This document shows positions 10,870 through 20,725 of a DNA stretch of 64,000 nt, in pieces. The position numbers and the translations under genes are program-made. The notes beneath the pieces are model-generated. The model saw only the letters and a list, made by a program, of their open reading frames with translations, searched no databases and had not been told where the DNA came from. The stretch lies in the NCBI GenBank assembly GCA_030705955.1, contig JAUZPL010000001.1:96821-160820 (forward strand). Reading direction: 5' to 3'. Numbering within the stretch: the stretch's first letter is position 1; each line of letters opens with the position of its first letter. The DNA comes from Bacillota bacterium. GTDB taxonomy: Bacteria; Bacillota; Bacilli; Bacillales; Cytobacillaceae.

Positions 10870-12108
10870 TTGATTACAAAATATACATGTCGAAATGGAG
10901 TAAGAATTGTTTTAGAACATATTCCTACTGTACGTTCTGTTGCCATTGGGGTGTGGATTGGTACCGGTTCAAGAGATGAAACCCCTGAAAATAATGGTAT
11001 TTCACACTTTTTAGAACATATGTTTTTCAAGGGAACTACGACACGTTCTGCAAGAGAAATTGCTGAATCATTTGATAGTATTGGTGGCCAAGTCAATGCT
11101 TTTACCTCTAAAGAATATACTTGTTATTACGCAAAAGTCCTTGATACCCACTCGCAATATGCGTTAGATGTTTTAGCTGATATGTTCTTCAACTCTACAT
11201 TTGTGGAGGAAGAATTAAATAAAGAAAGAAACGTAGTACTCGAAGAAATAAAAATGTACGATGATACACCGGATGATATTGTCCATGACCTATTAAGTAA
11301 GGCGATTTATGAAAATCATCCACTTGGATATCCAATTTTAGGAACAGAAGAAACATTAAACACGTTTACCGGAGAAAAACTGAAAAATTACATACAAGAA
11401 AGATATACTCCAGAGCATGTAGTCATTTCTATTGCAGGTAATGTTACGGATTCCTTCATTCAAGAGGTGGAGAAATATTTTGGCTCTTATGAGGGAGTTC
11501 GTGGAGAAGTTTTAGAAAATAAGCCTCTGTTCCATTCCAATCAAATTTCAAGAAAGAAGGAAACAGAACAAGCTCATTTATGTATCGGGTATGACGGGTT
11601 AAGTGTTGGCCATGATGATATTTATAGCTTAATTTTGCTAAATAATATTCTTGGCGGAAGCATGAGCAGCCGTTTGTTCCAAGAGGTAAGAGAGCAAAGA
11701 GGATTAGCTTATTCTGTGTTTTCTTATCATTCCTCTTATCAGGATAGTGGAGTGGTAACTATTTATGGCGGAACTGGGGCTAAGCAGCTTGATGTTCTTT
11801 TTGAAACAATCCAGGAAACACTTGGTAAGCTGAAGGCTGATGGAATTACCGAAAAAGAATTAAAAAATAGCAAGGAACAGCTTAAAGGAAGTCTCATGTT
11901 GAGTCTAGAAAGCACCAATAGCCGGATGAGCCGGAATGGTAAAAACGAGCTCCTATTAAAGAGACATCGTTCCCTTGACGAAATCATTGAACAAATTGAT
12001 CAAGTTTCACAACAAGGGGTAAATAATATGGCTAATTTTGTTTTTACTGATCAATATTCAGTTTCCCTAGTAAGCCCTGACGGAGAATTTCCGCAAAATC
12101 TTAAATAA
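10870..12108 (+). CDS. mlpA: M16 family zinc peptidase MlpA
   Basis: A 412-residue insulinase-like protease. The inverted zinc motif HFLEHMFF and the downstream Glu region EEIKMYDDTPDD are intact, as is the C-terminal GGSMSSRLFQEVREQRGLAYS stretch of the second M16 domain. The start is TTG, supported by ACAGGAGGAG at 10856-10865 and by homolog N-termini (ITKYTCRNGVRIVLE). In B. subtilis it is the mpp-like protease next to the dpa cluster. A terminator follows. Confidence 0.94.
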   Translation: MITKYTCRNGVRIVLEHIPTVRSVAIGVWIGTGSRDETPENNGISHFLEHMFFKGTTTRSAREIAESFDSIGGQVNAFTSKEYTCYYAKVLDTHSQYALDVLADMFFNSTFVEEELNKERNVVLEEIKMYDDTPDDIVHDLLSKAIYENHPLGYPILGTEETLNTFTGEKLKNYIQERYTPEHVVISIAGNVTDSFIQEVEKYFGSYEGVRGEVLENKPLFHSNQISRKKETEQAHLCIGYDGLSVGHDDIYSLILLNNILGGSMSSRLFQEVREQRGLAYSVFSYHSSYQDSGVVTIYGGTGAKQLDVLFETIQETLGKLKADGITEKELKNSKEQLKGSLMLSLESTNSRMSRNGKNELLLKRHRSLDEIIEQIDQVSQQGVNNMANFVFTDQYSVSLVSPDGEFPQNLK

Positions 12109-12129
12109 CTAAATAATACTATCAACTCG

Positions 12130-12156
12130 GAGTCCTTATTATAAAGGACTCTTTTT
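12130..12156 (+). terminator. Intrinsic terminator after mlpA
   Basis: Stem GAGTCCTT / AAGGACTC followed by five T. Confidence 0.85.
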
Positions 12157-12270
12157 GTTGTGTAATATTTTTTACCAACCAGAGTTTTCCGTATCTCTCT
12201 TCCTTATTATTAGTCTAATTTCCATCCTTGCTCGATAAACTAGTACAAAGGACGAGAAGGAGGATCTTTC

Positions 12271-12519
12271 ATGAGGTTAAGTGAATTAAGTGGGAAAGAA
12301 ATTGTGGATGTAAAAAGAGCGGAAAGACTTGGTGTCCTGGGGCAGACGGATCTTGAAATAAACGAAGGAACTGGGCAAATTCAGGCTCTTCTCATTCCTT
12401 CATTAAAATGGTTTGGATTCCGAAAGAATGGAGAAGAGGTTAGAGTACCTTGGCAGCATATAAAAAAGATTGGTACAGATATGATTATCATTGATGTTCC
12501 AGATCAAGATGCAGAATAA
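12271..12519 (+). CDS. ymxH: YlmC/YmxH family PRC-barrel protein
   Basis: A small 82-residue protein of the YlmC/YmxH sporulation-associated family with a PRC-barrel-like fold. The N-terminus MRLSELSGKEIVDVKRAERLG and the C-terminal VPWQHIKKIGTDMIIID fit this family. The molecular role is unknown. A strong ribosome site (AGAAGGAGGATC) precedes the ATG. It is monocistronic, with terminators on both sides. Confidence 0.9.
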   Translation: MRLSELSGKEIVDVKRAERLGVLGQTDLEINEGTGQIQALLIPSLKWFGFRKNGEEVRVPWQHIKKIGTDMIIIDVPDQDAE

Positions 12520-12567
12520 GTGGGTATTTTCACACTTAGTTTAAAAGACAAATTTTACGATTTTATT

Positions 12568-12598
12568 GCCTAAGCATCCATTGCTTAGGCTTTTTTTT
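12568..12598 (+). terminator. Intrinsic terminator after ymxH
   Basis: An 8-bp perfect stem GCCTAAGC / GCTTAGGC, followed by eight T. Confidence 0.88.
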
Positions 12599-12620
12599 AT
12601 GGACATAGAGTGGAAAACTC

Positions 12621-12650
12621 ACCGATTCCCCCTTTTCTACATAAGATGTT
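12621..12650 (+). promoter_or_regulatory. Candidate sigma-K promoter of dpaAB
   Basis: ACC at 12621-12623 and CATAAGATG at 12640-12648 match the sigma-K pattern (AC ... about 16-17 bp ... CATA). The position about 60 bp before the dpaA Shine-Dalgarno fits, and B. subtilis spoVF is a mother-cell sigma-K operon. The motif is short and was found by eye. Confidence 0.45.
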
Positions 12651-12711
12651 GAAGTGATATAAAGATATACATTTTATTAGTATTTTCTTTTAAAAGAAGG
12701 TGAAAGTTTTC

Positions 12712-13611
12712 ATGCTGACAGGGATGCAGATTGCTGTGATTGGCGGAGACGCAAGACAGCTGGAAATTATTCGAAAGCTGACAGAGTTAGATGCAAGACT
12801 ATCGCTAATTGGTTTCGAACAGCTTGATCATGCCTTTACAGGTGCAGTAAAGGAAAAGATGGATGAGGTCGATTTTTCTAATATGGATGCAATGATATTA
12901 CCAGTAGCCGGAACAAATTTAGAAGGGCAGGTTGAAACGATTTTTTCTGATGAAAAAGTATTCCTAACTGAAGAAATCCTTTCAAAAACCCCAGAACATT
13001 GCACCATTTTTTCTGGAATATCGAACGCCTATCTAAATGGTATAACCAAGCAGACTAAAAAAAATCTTGTTCAGCTATTTGCAAGGGATGATGTAGCAAT
13101 CTACAATTCGATTCCAACGGTTGAAGGAACCATTATGATGGCTATTCAGCATACTGATTTTACAATCCATGGTTCAAATGTTGCGATATTAGGGTTAGGC
13201 AGATGTGGAATGAGTTTAGCAAGAGCTTTTCATACTTTAGGTGCAAAAGTGAAGGTAGGGGCAAGAAAAACGGAACATCTTGCAAGAATTACAGAAATGG
13301 GTGTAACTCCATTTTATTTAAATGACCTGCAAAAAGAGGTAGGGGACACAGATATTTTAATTAATACGATTCCATATTTAATTGTAAATGCTGAAGTTAT
13401 TTCAAAAATGCCGGTGCAAACACTTATTATAGACATTGCTTCTAAGCCGGGTGGAACAGATTTCCGTTATGCAGAAAAACGAGGAATTAAAGCTTTGCTT
13501 GCACCAAGTTTGCCCGGGATTGTTGCTCCTAAAACAGCTGGTCAAATTTTGGCAGATGTACTTTCCCAATTACTCCATGAATTATATGCAAAGCGAAAGG
13601 AGAAAGAATAA
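12712..13611 (+). CDS. dpaA: Dipicolinate synthase subunit A
   Basis: With DpaB it converts the DapA product to dipicolinic acid in the mother cell; dipicolinate is loaded into the spore core. The 299-residue protein begins MLTGMQIAVIGGDARQLEIIRKL and has a Rossmann motif VAILGLGRCGMS around residue 157. ATG at 12712 is chosen over GTG at 12700, because AGAAGGTGA overlaps the GTG but is well placed for the ATG and homologs start MLTG. Its stop overlaps dpaB by one base. Confidence 0.96.
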   Translation: MLTGMQIAVIGGDARQLEIIRKLTELDARLSLIGFEQLDHAFTGAVKEKMDEVDFSNMDAMILPVAGTNLEGQVETIFSDEKVFLTEEILSKTPEHCTIFSGISNAYLNGITKQTKKNLVQLFARDDVAIYNSIPTVEGTIMMAIQHTDFTIHGSNVAILGLGRCGMSLARAFHTLGAKVKVGARKTEHLARITEMGVTPFYLNDLQKEVGDTDILINTIPYLIVNAEVISKMPVQTLIIDIASKPGGTDFRYAEKRGIKALLAPSLPGIVAPKTAGQILADVLSQLLHELYAKRKEKE

Positions 13612-14210
13612 TGAGTTTACAAGGCTGCAAAATTGGCTTTGGTTTAACGGGTTCTCATTGTACGTACGATTCGGTATTTCCTGAAATAGAGAAACTAGTT
13701 CAAGCGGGGGCAAATGTTATACCTGTTGTTACCTTTACAGTAAAAAATACAGAAACTAGATTTGGAAAAGGGGAGGACTGGATCGAGAGGATTGAAAACT
13801 TAACAGGCAATAAAGTGATTGATTCTATTGTGAAAGCAGAACCACTAGGGCCAAAGATTCCTTTAGACTGCATGGTCATCGCTCCACTTACAGGAAACAC
13901 TATGAGCAAATTTGCGAATGCAATGACAGATTCTCCAGTTTTAATGGCCGCAAAAGCCACTATAAGAAATGGAAAACCTGTTGTTTTAGGTATTTCAACC
14001 AATGATGCCCTTGGGCTTAATGGTGTAAATTTAATGAGATTAATGGCAACAAAAAATATTTATTTTATTCCATTTGGTCAGGATGACCCTGTTAAAAAAC
14101 CGAATTCAATGGTAGCAAGAATGACAAAGCTTTCGGAAACAATTGAAAGTGCTATGGCTGGAAAACAACTGCAACCAGTTATTGTAGAAAGATATCTTGA
14201 TGGTAATTAA
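13611..14210 (+). CDS. dpaB: Dipicolinate synthase subunit B (flavoprotein)
   Basis: A 199-residue flavoprotein-fold subunit of dipicolinate synthase. Motifs are GFGLTGSHCTYDSV at the start, PLTGNTMSKFANAMTDSPVLMAAKA and GNTMS-type FMN-binding loops. It is translationally coupled to dpaA (TAATG) after GAAAGGAGAAAG. Together they form the spoVF operon. Confidence 0.96.
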   Translation: MSLQGCKIGFGLTGSHCTYDSVFPEIEKLVQAGANVIPVVTFTVKNTETRFGKGEDWIERIENLTGNKVIDSIVKAEPLGPKIPLDCMVIAPLTGNTMSKFANAMTDSPVLMAAKATIRNGKPVVLGISTNDALGLNGVNLMRLMATKNIYFIPFGQDDPVKKPNSMVARMTKLSETIESAMAGKQLQPVIVERYLDGN

Positions 14211-14260
14211 ATTTTACCCCAGAAAGTCCAATGCAAAAGGTTATTTCTTTTTGAGGAATG

Positions 14261-14269
14261 TGTTAAAAT
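14261..14269 (+). promoter_or_regulatory. Candidate extended -10 promoter upstream of asd
   Basis: TGTTAAAAT reads as a TGn-extended -10. The -35 region 17 bp upstream is poor. It would allow vegetative transcription of asd-dapG-dapA independently of the sporulation promoter. A hairpin TCAGTGGG / CCCACTGA without a T run lies just downstream at about 14289-14312. Confidence 0.3.
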
Positions 14270-14450
14270 AAATTATCACTTTATTTCGTCAGTGGGTGAA
14301 ATTGCCCACTGATGTAGCTGTGTCTATCAAAGCTATATGGAAATATTAAAAACTGTATTTCAATATCAGTGTTTTTTTAATAGATTCCAGTTCCTTTTAA
14401 TAACCTTTGATAACCAAATAATCAAAAAGCATATGGAAGGGGTACTTGAA

Positions 14451-15506
14451 ATGAACCAAGCTGGATTACATGTTGCTGTCGTAGGAGCAACAGGTGCTGT
14501 AGGTCAACAAATGATCCAAACATTAGTGAATAGGAGATTTCCTTATAATAAATTAACTTTATTATCTTCCTCACGTTCCGCAGGGAAAAAAATTGTTGTT
14601 GATGGGAAAGAATACACTGTTGAAGAAGCGAAGCCTGAAAGTTTTGAAGGTGTAGATATTGCTCTATTCAGTGCAGGTGGAAGTGTTTCGAAAGAACTTG
14701 CACCTGAAGCTGCGAAGCGCGGTGCCATCGTCGTGGACAACACTAGTGCATTTCGAATGGAGCAAGGTATTCCGTTGGTTGTACCCGAGGTTAATGAAAA
14801 TGATTTATTCAAACAAAATGGGATTATTGCAAACCCAAATTGTTCAACCATCCAAATGGTTGTTGCATTAGAACCAATTCGTCAAAAGTATGGTTTGAAA
14901 AAGGTAATTGTATCAACCTACCAAGCTGTTTCTGGTGCTGGTGCAGCGGCAATTGAGGAATTAAAGGATCAGGCAAAAGCAATTATTAATGAGGAAGAAT
15001 TTCAACCATCAATTCTTCCAGTAAAAAGTGATAAAAAACATTATCAAATTGCTTTTAATGCTATCCCACAAATTGATAAATTTCAAGAAAATGGTTTTAC
15101 ATTTGAAGAAATGAAAATGATTAATGAAACAAAAAAAATTATGCACATGCCTGAACTTCCGGTGGCTGCAACCTGCGTTCGTATTCCTGTTGCAGTTGGA
15201 CATTCAGAATCCGTTTATTTTGAAATTGACACGGATGGAGTTGTAGCTAGCGATATCAAAGCATTGTTACAAAATGCTCCTGGCGTCATTTTACAAGATG
15301 ATCCAGAAAGCCAGCTTTACCCAATGCCAGCAGATTGCGTTGGGAAAAATGATACGTTTGTGGGTCGAATTCGAAAAGATCTTGACCAAGAACGTGGATT
15401 CCATATGTGGGTGGTTTCTGATAATCTTCTAAAGGGTGCTGCATGGAATTCTGTGCAAATAGCTGAAAGCTTACTAAGATTAGGGATTGTAAAGAAAGGC
15501 GAATAG
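14451..15506 (+). CDS. asd: Aspartate-semialdehyde dehydrogenase
   Basis: Reduces aspartyl phosphate to aspartate semialdehyde for the lysine, threonine, methionine and diaminopimelate branches. The 351-residue protein has the NADP-binding [14 protein letters not shown] and the catalytic Cys in [14 protein letters not shown] at 14451 follows TGGAAGGGGTACTTGA and matches homologs; the frame is open further upstream (to 14337) but not conserved there. It is the first of three pathway genes. Confidence 0.97.
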   Translation: MNQAGLHVAVVGATGAVGQQMIQTLVNRRFPYNKLTLLSSSRSAGKKIVVDGKEYTVEEAKPESFEGVDIALFSAGGSVSKELAPEAAKRGAIVVDNTSAFRMEQGIPLVVPEVNENDLFKQNGIIANPNCSTIQMVVALEPIRQKYGLKKVIVSTYQAVSGAGAAAIEELKDQAKAIINEEEFQPSILPVKSDKKHYQIAFNAIPQIDKFQENGFTFEEMKMINETKKIMHMPELPVAATCVRIPVAVGHSESVYFEIDTDGVVASDIKALLQNAPGVILQDDPESQLYPMPADCVGKNDTFVGRIRKDLDQERGFHMWVVSDNLLKGAAWNSVQIAESLLRLGIVKKGE

Positions 15507-15531
15507 TAGTAAAGGCAGGTATGATTGTCAC

Positions 15532-16779
15532 ATGAAAATTATTGTTCAGAAGTTTGGCGGAACCTCCGTCAAGGATGAGAAAAGTAGAAAACATGCTCAG
15601 AAACATATTGAAAAAGCACTATCTGATGGCTATAAGGTTGTTGTAGTTGTTTCAGCGATGGGAAGAAAAGGGGATCCTTATGCAACAGACACCCTTCTAT
15701 CTTTAATTGGAGGCAATGTCAGCAAAATCTCCAAAAGAGAGCATGACTCTTTACTAGCATGCGGTGAAATTATTTCTAGTATTGTTTTTACAAAAATGCT
15801 CTTAGAAAATGGAATTAATGCTGTAAGCTTAACAGGTGCTCAAGCAGGATTTCGAACAAATAATGACCATACTAACGCAAAGATCATTGAAATGAAGTGT
15901 GATAGACTCTTACGCGAATTGGAAAATGTGGATGTGGTTGTGGTTGCTGGTTTCCAAGGTGCTGCTAAAAATGGAGATGTTACCACAATTGGCCGGGGTG
16001 GAAGTGATACATCTGCTGCTGCTTTAGGTGCTGCATTAAATGCGGAATGGATTGATATTTTTACAGATGTAGAAGGCATTATGACCGCAGACCCCCGAAT
16101 AGCTGAAAATGCAAGGCCACTCTCTGTTGTAACCTATACAGAGGTATGCAATATGGCTTACCAAGGAGCTAAAGTCATTCATCCGCGTGCAGTAGAAATT
16201 GCCATGCAGGCAAAGGTACCTATTCGGATTCGTTCCACCTATTCAGATAATCTTGGTACACTTGTAACTACTTTAAATAGAGAAAATCGTGGCAGTGATA
16301 TTAAAGAACGCCTAGTAACAGGGATTGCCCATGTTTCAAATGTAACGCAAATTAAGGTATTTGCTAAAAAAGAACAATATAATTTGCAAGCAGAAGTCTT
16401 TAAAACAATGGCGAATGAAAAGATCAGTGTTGATTTTATCAATATTTCACCCAATGGGGTTGTTTATACTGTTTCAGAGGAAATGGCAGATCATGCTGTA
16501 AAGGTATTAAATGAGCTAGGGCATGAGCCTGTTGTTGAAAGAAAATGTGCTAAAGTTTCGGTGGTTGGTGCTGGTATAGCTGGTGTTCCTGGTGTAACAT
16601 CAAAAATTGTAACTGCTCTTTCGGAGCAAGGCATCCGAATTCTACAGTCCGCAGATAGCCATACAACCATTTGGGTACTCGTTAAGCAGGAGGATTTAGT
16701 AAAATCAGTAAATGCCTTACATGATGCTTTCCAATTGGAAGAAGAAATTCAGGAGTATCAACACACTGATTTTATTTAA
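15532..16779 (+). CDS. dapG: Aspartate kinase I (DapG)
   Basis: Phosphorylates aspartate, the first step to diaminopimelate and lysine. The 415-residue protein has the kinase motif VQKFGGTSVKDE at the N-terminus, GRGGSDTSAAALGAAL, and two C-terminal ACT domains (ITGIAHVSNVTQIKV and VSVVGAGIAGVPGVTSKIV). DapG is the diaminopimelate-sensitive isozyme in B. subtilis. It lies 25 bp after asd and 44 bp before dapA. Confidence 0.97.
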   Translation: MKIIVQKFGGTSVKDEKSRKHAQKHIEKALSDGYKVVVVVSAMGRKGDPYATDTLLSLIGGNVSKISKREHDSLLACGEIISSIVFTKMLLENGINAVSLTGAQAGFRTNNDHTNAKIIEMKCDRLLRELENVDVVVVAGFQGAAKNGDVTTIGRGGSDTSAAALGAALNAEWIDIFTDVEGIMTADPRIAENARPLSVVTYTEVCNMAYQGAKVIHPRAVEIAMQAKVPIRIRSTYSDNLGTLVTTLNRENRGSDIKERLVTGIAHVSNVTQIKVFAKKEQYNLQAEVFKTMANEKISVDFINISPNGVVYTVSEEMADHAVKVLNELGHEPVVERKCAKVSVVGAGIAGVPGVTSKIVTALSEQGIRILQSADSHTTIWVLVKQEDLVKSVNALHDAFQLEEEIQEYQHTDFI

Positions 16780-16823
16780 ACACGAGAATTAACTTTTTGA
16801 AGACATAGAAAGGAGTCTCGATA

Positions 16824-17711
16824 ATGGCTTATTTTGGACGTGTTGCAACGGCAATGGTAACCCCTTTTGATAATAGGGGGCATATTGACTTTGCCAAAAC
16901 AACAAAGCTAGTGAACTATTTAATTGAAAATGGAACTGATTCTCTTGTGGTATCAGGTACAACAGGTGAATCTCCAACATTGTCTAAAGAAGAAAAATTA
17001 GCGTTGTTTGAGCATGTAGTCAAGGTTGTAAATAAAAGGGTTCCTGTCATTGCTGGAACAGGCAGCAATAACACCTATGCTTCCGTTGAATTAACGAAGA
17101 AGGCTTGTGAGCTTGGTGTTGATGCCATTATGGCAGTTGGTCCATACTACAATAAACCTAATCAAGAGGGATTATATCAACACTTTAAAGCTATAGCTGA
17201 ATCTACACCCCTTCCTGTTATGGTGTACAACATTCCAGGGAGATCTGTTGTAAATATTCTACCGGATACGATTATTAGACTTTCTAAAATTCCGAATATT
17301 GTTGCTGTAAAAGAAGCTAGTGGTGATTTAAATGGTATGACCAAAATTATTGCCAATACTGCTAATGATTTTGAATTATATAGTGGTGATGATAGCCTGA
17401 CCATACCTGTTCTCTCCATTGGTGGAACTGGAATTATTTCTGTTTCTTCACATGTAATTGGCCCTGAAATGCAGGATATGGTTCAAACCTTTTTAAATGG
17501 GGATATTGAAAAAGCAGCTAAGAAACATCAGGAGCTTTTACCAATTATTCAAGCATTATTTGCTGCTCCAAGCCCGACTCCAGTAAAAACGGTTCTCCAG
17601 TTAAAAGGCTTAGATGTGGGATCAGTTAGATTACCACTAGTTCCTTTAACTGAACAAGAACGAAACACCCTCATTAAAATATTTAATTGTACGGAAAAAC
17701 CAGTCGAATAA
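16824..17711 (+). CDS. dapA: 4-hydroxy-tetrahydrodipicolinate synthase
   Basis: Condenses pyruvate with aspartate semialdehyde; its product is the substrate for both lysine synthesis and DpaAB. The 295-residue class I aldolase shows VSGTTGESPTLSKEEK, the YNIPGRSVVN stretch with the proton-relay Tyr, and the Schiff-base Lys in VAVKEASGDL. The ribosome site is GAAAGGAGTCT. Its stop codon lies inside the terminator hairpin. Confidence 0.97.
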   Translation: MAYFGRVATAMVTPFDNRGHIDFAKTTKLVNYLIENGTDSLVVSGTTGESPTLSKEEKLALFEHVVKVVNKRVPVIAGTGSNNTYASVELTKKACELGVDAIMAVGPYYNKPNQEGLYQHFKAIAESTPLPVMVYNIPGRSVVNILPDTIIRLSKIPNIVAVKEASGDLNGMTKIIANTANDFELYSGDDSLTIPVLSIGGTGIISVSSHVIGPEMQDMVQTFLNGDIEKAAKKHQELLPIIQALFAAPSPTPVKTVLQLKGLDVGSVRLPLVPLTEQERNTLIKIFNCTEKPVE

Positions 17712-17727
17712 TTCGATTGGTTTTTTT
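17697..17727 (+). terminator. Intrinsic terminator overlapping the dapA stop
   Basis: Arms AAACCAGTCGAA and TTCGATTGGTTT around TAA, with seven T. The stop codon forms the loop. Confidence 0.82.
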
Positions 17728-17796
17728 GTGAACTCCACATTTTTGCCATTTTCACTAATGTTGTTGTTGCTTTTCTTAGGTATTAACTAAATTTGG

Positions 17797-17826
17797 TTGT
17801 AATGAATTTCTAATTTCAAGTATAAT
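17797..17826 (+). promoter_or_regulatory. Sigma-A promoter of rnjB
   Basis: TTGTAA at 17797 and a perfect TATAAT at 17821, spacer 18 bp, 54 bp upstream of the rnjB start. Confidence 0.65.
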
Positions 17827-17879
17827 AATCGTAACTGATCATAGGTCGGCAAACAACAGCATAGGAGGTAATTCGGAAA

Positions 17880-19547
17880 TTGAGAAAGAGAAAGAATCAA
17901 TCCATCAAGCTAATGGCTTTAGGTGGTGTAGGGGAAAATGGGAAAAATATGTATCTTGTCGAGGTGGACAAGGATATTTTTATAATCGACGCGGGACTAA
18001 TGTTTCCAGAAAATGAAATGCTTGGCATTGATATTGTCATTCCTGACATTTCTTATTTAACAGAAAATAAGGAAAGAGTTAAGGCCGTTTTTCTTACTCA
18101 TGGGCATGAAGACCATATTGGTGCACTATCCTATATTTTGCGTCAAATGGATATTCCAGTTTATGGGACACGTTTAACACTTGCACTTGCAAAAGCAATG
18201 CTAAAGGATCAAGAATTTAATGAGCCATGCCAATTAATTGAAATTAACTCTAATTCTATCATTGAGTTGGATACGGTCGATGTCAGCTTCTTTAAAACCA
18301 ATCATAGTATTCCGGATTCAGTAGGTATTTGTATAGACACCTCAGAAGGATCGATTGTTTATACTGGGGATTTTAAATTTGACCAAGCTGCAACACCATT
18401 ATACAAACCTGAGATTGGAAAGATGGCAAATATAGGAGAAAGAGGAGTGCTCTGTCTTCTTTCAGATAGTACAGAAGCCGAAAGGCCTGGATACACGACT
18501 TCAGAGGCAATCGTAGCGAAAGAAATGTCGAATGCATTTTACAATTCGCATGGGCGGATTATAGCAGCTTGTTTTGCATCTGATATTAACCGGATTCAAC
18601 ATATATTTGATGCAGCTAAAGAAAATGGAAGAAAAGTAGCTGTCGTTGGAAAAAGCTTAGAAAAAATTTATCATATTGCCCTAGATCTTGGTTATTTAGA
18701 AGTAGAAGATGACTTAATTATCCCTATTTCTGAAATTAAAGAGTATCAGGAGCAGGAGATTGCTGTTCTTATGACTGGCTCACAGGGTGAACCGATTGAA
18801 GCTTTGCAAAAAATGGCAAAACAATTGCATAGGCAAGTCAATATTCAACCAGGTGACACTGTATTAATTGCAGGTTCACCATTACGAGGCAGTGAATTAC
18901 TTCTATCTAAAACGGTAGATATGCTTTTCCGCGCAGGAGCAGAGGTTATTTTAGGAAAACGAACGACACATGTTTCAGCCCATGGTAGTCAAGAAGAATT
19001 AAAATTTATGATTAATTTAATGAAACCTACATTTTTCATACCTGTTCATGGCGAATATCGAATGCTAAAGGCCCATAGTATGGTTGCGCAGGAATGTGGT
19101 TTATCATTAGAGCAAATCTATATACCTGACCGTGGTGAAATAATTGAGATTAAAGAAGATAAATTAAATTCATCAGGCAAAGTTCCATCAGGAAATATTT
19201 TGATTGATGGTATCGGCGTTGGAGATGTTGGAAATATCGTATTACGCGATCGAAAGCTTCTTTCTCAGGATGGAATTTTAATTGTTGTTGTCACGTTAAC
19301 AAAGCAAGATAAAAAAATAATATCTGGTCCAGAAATTATTTCTAGAGGATTTGTTTATGTTCGTGAGTCAGAAAAATTAATGGATGATTCAACGAAATTA
19401 GTTCGTGACATCGTTGAAAGAAATACATTAAAAGAATCCTTTGATTGGTCAAGTTTAAAACAGGATATTCGTGATGAATTAAATCGATATTTATATGAAA
19501 AAACAAAAAGAAGACCAATGATTCTTCCGATTATTATGGAAGTATAA
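17880..19547 (+). CDS. rnjB: Ribonuclease J (RNase J2 position)
   Basis: A metallo-beta-lactamase/beta-CASP ribonuclease of 555 residues. By position (dapA–rnjB–tepA) it is the RNase J2 gene. Unlike the B. subtilis J2 sequence as I recall it (a degenerate HGHDEN motif), it keeps THGHEDHIG (His74, His76, Asp78, His79), NHSIPDS, TGDFKFD and VHGEYR, so a full metal site is predicted. TTG start after AGGAGGT. J1 and J2 form a heteromer in Bacillus. A terminator follows. Confidence 0.93.
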   Translation: MRKRKNQSIKLMALGGVGENGKNMYLVEVDKDIFIIDAGLMFPENEMLGIDIVIPDISYLTENKERVKAVFLTHGHEDHIGALSYILRQMDIPVYGTRLTLALAKAMLKDQEFNEPCQLIEINSNSIIELDTVDVSFFKTNHSIPDSVGICIDTSEGSIVYTGDFKFDQAATPLYKPEIGKMANIGERGVLCLLSDSTEAERPGYTTSEAIVAKEMSNAFYNSHGRIIAACFASDINRIQHIFDAAKENGRKVAVVGKSLEKIYHIALDLGYLEVEDDLIIPISEIKEYQEQEIAVLMTGSQGEPIEALQKMAKQLHRQVNIQPGDTVLIAGSPLRGSELLLSKTVDMLFRAGAEVILGKRTTHVSAHGSQEELKFMINLMKPTFFIPVHGEYRMLKAHSMVAQECGLSLEQIYIPDRGEIIEIKEDKLNSSGKVPSGNILIDGIGVGDVGNIVLRDRKLLSQDGILIVVVTLTKQDKKIISGPEIISRGFVYVRESEKLMDDSTKLVRDIVERNTLKESFDWSSLKQDIRDELNRYLYEKTKRRPMILPIIMEV

Positions 19548-19592
19548 TAAAACACCTTTCCATGTTGCACTTATACTTTTCTTTCCGCTACA

Positions 19593-19624
19593 GACAGAGT
19601 ACAAAAGGTACTCTGTCTTTTTTC
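19593..19624 (+). terminator. Intrinsic terminator after rnjB
   Basis: A 10-bp perfect stem GACAGAGTAC / GTACTCTGTC with loop AAAAG and a T run. Confidence 0.88.
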
Positions 19625-19700
19625 TTCTTATTTTCTTTAGGCATGAAATCGCATTACTGGCAAATACTAAAAATATCATGCCTGAAGGGAGCGTATTAGA

Positions 19701-20456
19701 ATGGAGAAAGATTTATTTCCAAATAAATTAATAAATGATGAGGAACCAGAACCACAGAAGGAAGAAAAGCCCGCCTCATCCTTAATGGAAAAAATTCAGC
19801 AGCTTGGTCAAACAAATGTCCCGCAGCTTTCATCCGATTCCAATATTCATTGTTTAACAATAATTGGACAAATAGAAGGTCATTTGGCCCTTCCACCGCA
19901 AAATAAAACAACCAAATATGAACATTTGATCCCACAGCTCGTTGCGATAGAACAAAATCCGAAAATTGAAGGTGTACTTGTTATACTTAATACAGTTGGC
20001 GGTGATGTAGAAGCTGGACTAGCCATTTCAGAAATGCTTGCTACCTTATCGAAACCAACAGTCTCCATTGTGTTGGGCGGAGGTCATTCAATTGGTGTTC
20101 CAATTGCTGTATCAACGGACTATTCGTTTATTACCGAAACAGCAACCATGACTATTCATCCTATTCGTTTAACAGGTCTTGTCATTGGTGTACCACAAAC
20201 CTTTGAATATTTAGATAAGATGCAGGAGAGGGTAGTCAAATTTGTAACAAAACATTCCCATATTGAAGAAGATATCTTTAAAGAATTAATGTTTGCAAAG
20301 GGTAATCTTACAAGAGATATTGGAACGAACGTTGTGGGGGTAGATGCTGTTAAAAATGGATTAATTGATGAGGTTGGCGGGGTAGGACGTGCGATGGAAA
20401 AATTAAATGAATTAATTGAGTTGAGAAGGAAGCAAAGTGAGGGGCTTATTCAATGA
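19701..20456 (+). CDS. tepA: ClpP-fold translocation-enhancing peptidase TepA
   Basis: A 251-residue cytosolic ClpP/crotonase-fold serine peptidase; the B. subtilis TepA (YmfB) has been linked to protein secretion and spore protein degradation. The nucleophile Ser130 lies in [11 protein letters not shown] and His153 in TIHPIR. The N-terminal 45 residues are charged and variable. The ribosome site is GAAGGGAG. It overlaps ylzJ by 4 bp. Confidence 0.93.
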   Translation: MEKDLFPNKLINDEEPEPQKEEKPASSLMEKIQQLGQTNVPQLSSDSNIHCLTIIGQIEGHLALPPQNKTTKYEHLIPQLVAIEQNPKIEGVLVILNTVGGDVEAGLAISEMLATLSKPTVSIVLGGGHSIGVPIAVSTDYSFITETATMTIHPIRLTGLVIGVPQTFEYLDKMQERVVKFVTKHSHIEEDIFKELMFAKGNLTRDIGTNVVGVDAVKNGLIDEVGGVGRAMEKLNELIELRRKQSEGLIQ

Positions 20457-20689
20457 TTCTTTACACAATGATGCCCCAAGAGCTAATTTTTCCAGATAAT
20501 ATGGAAGCATATAAAAAACAGCAAACCATTTTGTATCAAGGTGTTCCACTTTTAGTGGAAACATCAAATGAAGAATCAATACAGATTGTACGGGTTCTTA
20601 GCACAGACCCTCAGCATTTTTTGGATGAGCGCTTCACACCTGGAACAAAAATTTCTTTTTTTAATCAGGAGACTTTGTCATCGTTCTAG
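20453..20689 (+). CDS. ylzJ: YlzJ-like small protein
   Basis: A 78-residue protein of the YlzJ-like family, found next to tepA in Bacillus. Recognised from the N-terminus [14 protein letters not shown] and position; the function is unknown. The ATG overlaps the tepA stop (ATGA), so translation is coupled. Confidence 0.85.
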   Translation: MILYTMMPQELIFPDNMEAYKKQQTILYQGVPLLVETSNEESIQIVRVLSTDPQHFLDERFTPGTKISFFNQETLSSF

Positions 20690-20699
20690 TAATTTGTTA

Positions 20700-20708
20700 T
20701 GGTATAAT
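20700..20708 (+). promoter_or_regulatory. Extended -10 promoter upstream of spoIIIE
   Basis: TGGTATAAT is a perfect TGn-TATAAT extended -10. No -35 hexamer sits at 17 bp. A start about 7 bp downstream would place the terminator hairpin (20726-20757) at the very beginning of the transcript. Confidence 0.45.
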
Positions 20709-20725
20709 AAGGACAAACAGACAAG

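Noticed and set aside
14289..14312. Hairpin TCAGTGGG / CCCACTGA as a terminator after dpaB
   Set aside because: No T run follows, so it is mentioned only with the asd promoter.
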